NCBI RefSeq assembly: GCF_048128805.1
Contig: NC_135998.1
Span: 29,370,992 to 29,434,991, forward strand
Origin: Centroberyx gerrardi
Taxonomy: Eukaryota; Chordata; Actinopteri; Beryciformes; Berycidae
Reading direction: 5' to 3'
DNA length: 64,000 nt
The notes below the pieces were generated by a model. The model had not been told where the DNA came from and searched no databases. It saw only the letters and a program-made list of their open reading frames with translations. The position numbers and the translations under genes are program-made. Positions 62,876 through 64,000 of the stretch are shown here, one piece after another (position 1 is the first letter of the stretch; each line of letters opens with the position of its first letter).

Positions 62876-64000
62876 TAGTCTATTGATAACTCTATGCTGG
62901 TGGGAGCTGTGTTGTTAGATTTCAGTGCTGCATTCGATGTGCTTGACCATTCTCTCTTGATCGCGAAACTTGAATGTTATGGTTTTAATCCTCTTGCTTT
63001 AATGTGGATGCAGAGTTACCTGTCCTCCAGATCACAGCAGGTGTATCTGAATGGCAGCCTATCCAGTAGCAGAAGTCTAGAGTGTGGTGTTCCACAGGGC
63101 AGTTGCCTGGGACCTCTGCTCTTCACAGTATTTACCAATGATCTATTTTGGGCTACCGAGCGTGCCAAAATAGTTTTTTATGCTGATGATTCCACCCTGT
63201 ATCATGCTGCACCATCATGCAATGTACTTAATGAAGTCTTGAGCAACGAACTAAATGTTGTGCATGACTGGATAGTATGTAACAGACTTGTCCTTAACTT
63301 CTCTAAGACAAAGAGTATTGTATTGGGAACGAGGCACAGGTTATCTGGTAACCCAAAGCTTGATTTAAAGTTATGCAATTCAACAGTTCAACAAGTTGAA
63401 AGTGCTAAACTCCTTGGAGTGATGCTGGATTGCACTCTATCTTGGTCTCATCATATCAATTATATTGTTTTAAAGATGGGAAGAGCAGTTGGTATTTCCA
63501 GGAAATGTGCTTCTTTTGTTGCTCGTCCCCTTCTATGTCAGATTGTTCAAAGTTTAGTTTTATGTCACCTTGACTATTGTTCTATGGTCTGGTCATCTGC
63601 TGCAAGTGGTGAGCTCAGGAAGCTCCAGGTTGTCCAAAATAGGGCAGCAGTTGGTTCTGGGTTGTTCACTAAGATCCAACGTGAATCGAATGCATGATTG
63701 CCTCTCCTAGCTTACAGTTGAGAAGAGGTTGTCATTTAATACACTTGTATTGTTTAAGTCAGTCATTAGTAGTAAAACTCCTGTTTTCTTGTTGGAACAA
63801 TTTGTTTATAGTAATACTGTGCATGATCATAACACTTGAGGGTCCAGCAATGGTCAGCTTACTACCTCGCCCGAAATCTAATGCTTTACTGCGATCTTTT
63901 ATTTATAGATCAATATCTCTCTGAAATAACCTGTGTAGGTTTCCAATGAATGAAGCCTTAGCTTGACGCTCCAACGATTCCCCTCATCCTTATCCACATC
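62876..64000 (+). mobile_element. LINE reverse-transcriptase region (3' part of interrupted element)
   Basis: An open frame at 62894-63697 with [69 protein letters not shown] and CHLDYCSMVW. After a frameshift near 63650 the protein resumes and reaches SFIYRSISLWNNL at about 63891-63929, the normal LINE C-terminus. It runs to or past the window edge. It probably belongs to the same element as 60735-61690, but the region between endonuclease and palm is missing. Confidence 0.8.

Overview
The window looks like part of a teleost fish nuclear genome. The genes are intron-split with GT-AG sites, the proteins match vertebrate families, and the repeats are fish-type: L2/CR1-like and other LINEs, hAT-type elements, a 5S-rRNA-like SINE, and (CA)n and (GA)n tracts. 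I read exons by hand from splice sites and frame continuity; no search was run.

Region by region. Positions 1-1360 hold two unassigned gene edges. Positions 3854-6973 (-) hold cfap53, a ciliary coiled-coil protein with 8 exons and 525 aa; an RFX-type X-box lies about 140 bp upstream of its start. Positions 9718-17916 (-) hold an oncostatin-M/LIF-receptor-like cytokine receptor (osmr-like, 17 coding exons, 914 aa). Positions 21212-40456 (-) hold rictor, the mTORC2 subunit, complete in 38 coding exons (about 1729 aa); the exon lengths add up to an open frame. Positions 45659-49596 (+) hold a DYRK-family kinase closest to DYRK4/DYRK2. It keeps its catalytic residues but has lost the activation-loop Tyr-x-Tyr that defines the family. 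Its 3' end is uncertain because transposons fill the last intron.

From 49.9 kb to the end the window is mostly mobile DNA: a 1.7 kb hAT-type element with a perfect 8-bp target duplication, a second hAT-type element, a 72-bp minisatellite with an open frame, a 1.3 kb near-perfect palindrome (two arms of about 625 bp around a 47-bp centre), a non-LTR retroelement fragment, and a LINE interrupted by an oppositely oriented 5'-truncated LINE. Smaller elements sit in the introns, including a solo LTR inside a hAT-type element in the receptor gene.

The genes do not form an operon. The osmr-rictor neighbourhood matches human 5p13. cfap53 (human 18q21) is joined to it here, so this is a lineage-specific arrangement. 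The most unusual items are the DYRK without its YxY motif, the palindrome, a GC-AG intron in rictor, the changed rictor C-terminus, and the (TG)n tracts abutting two cfap53 acceptors.
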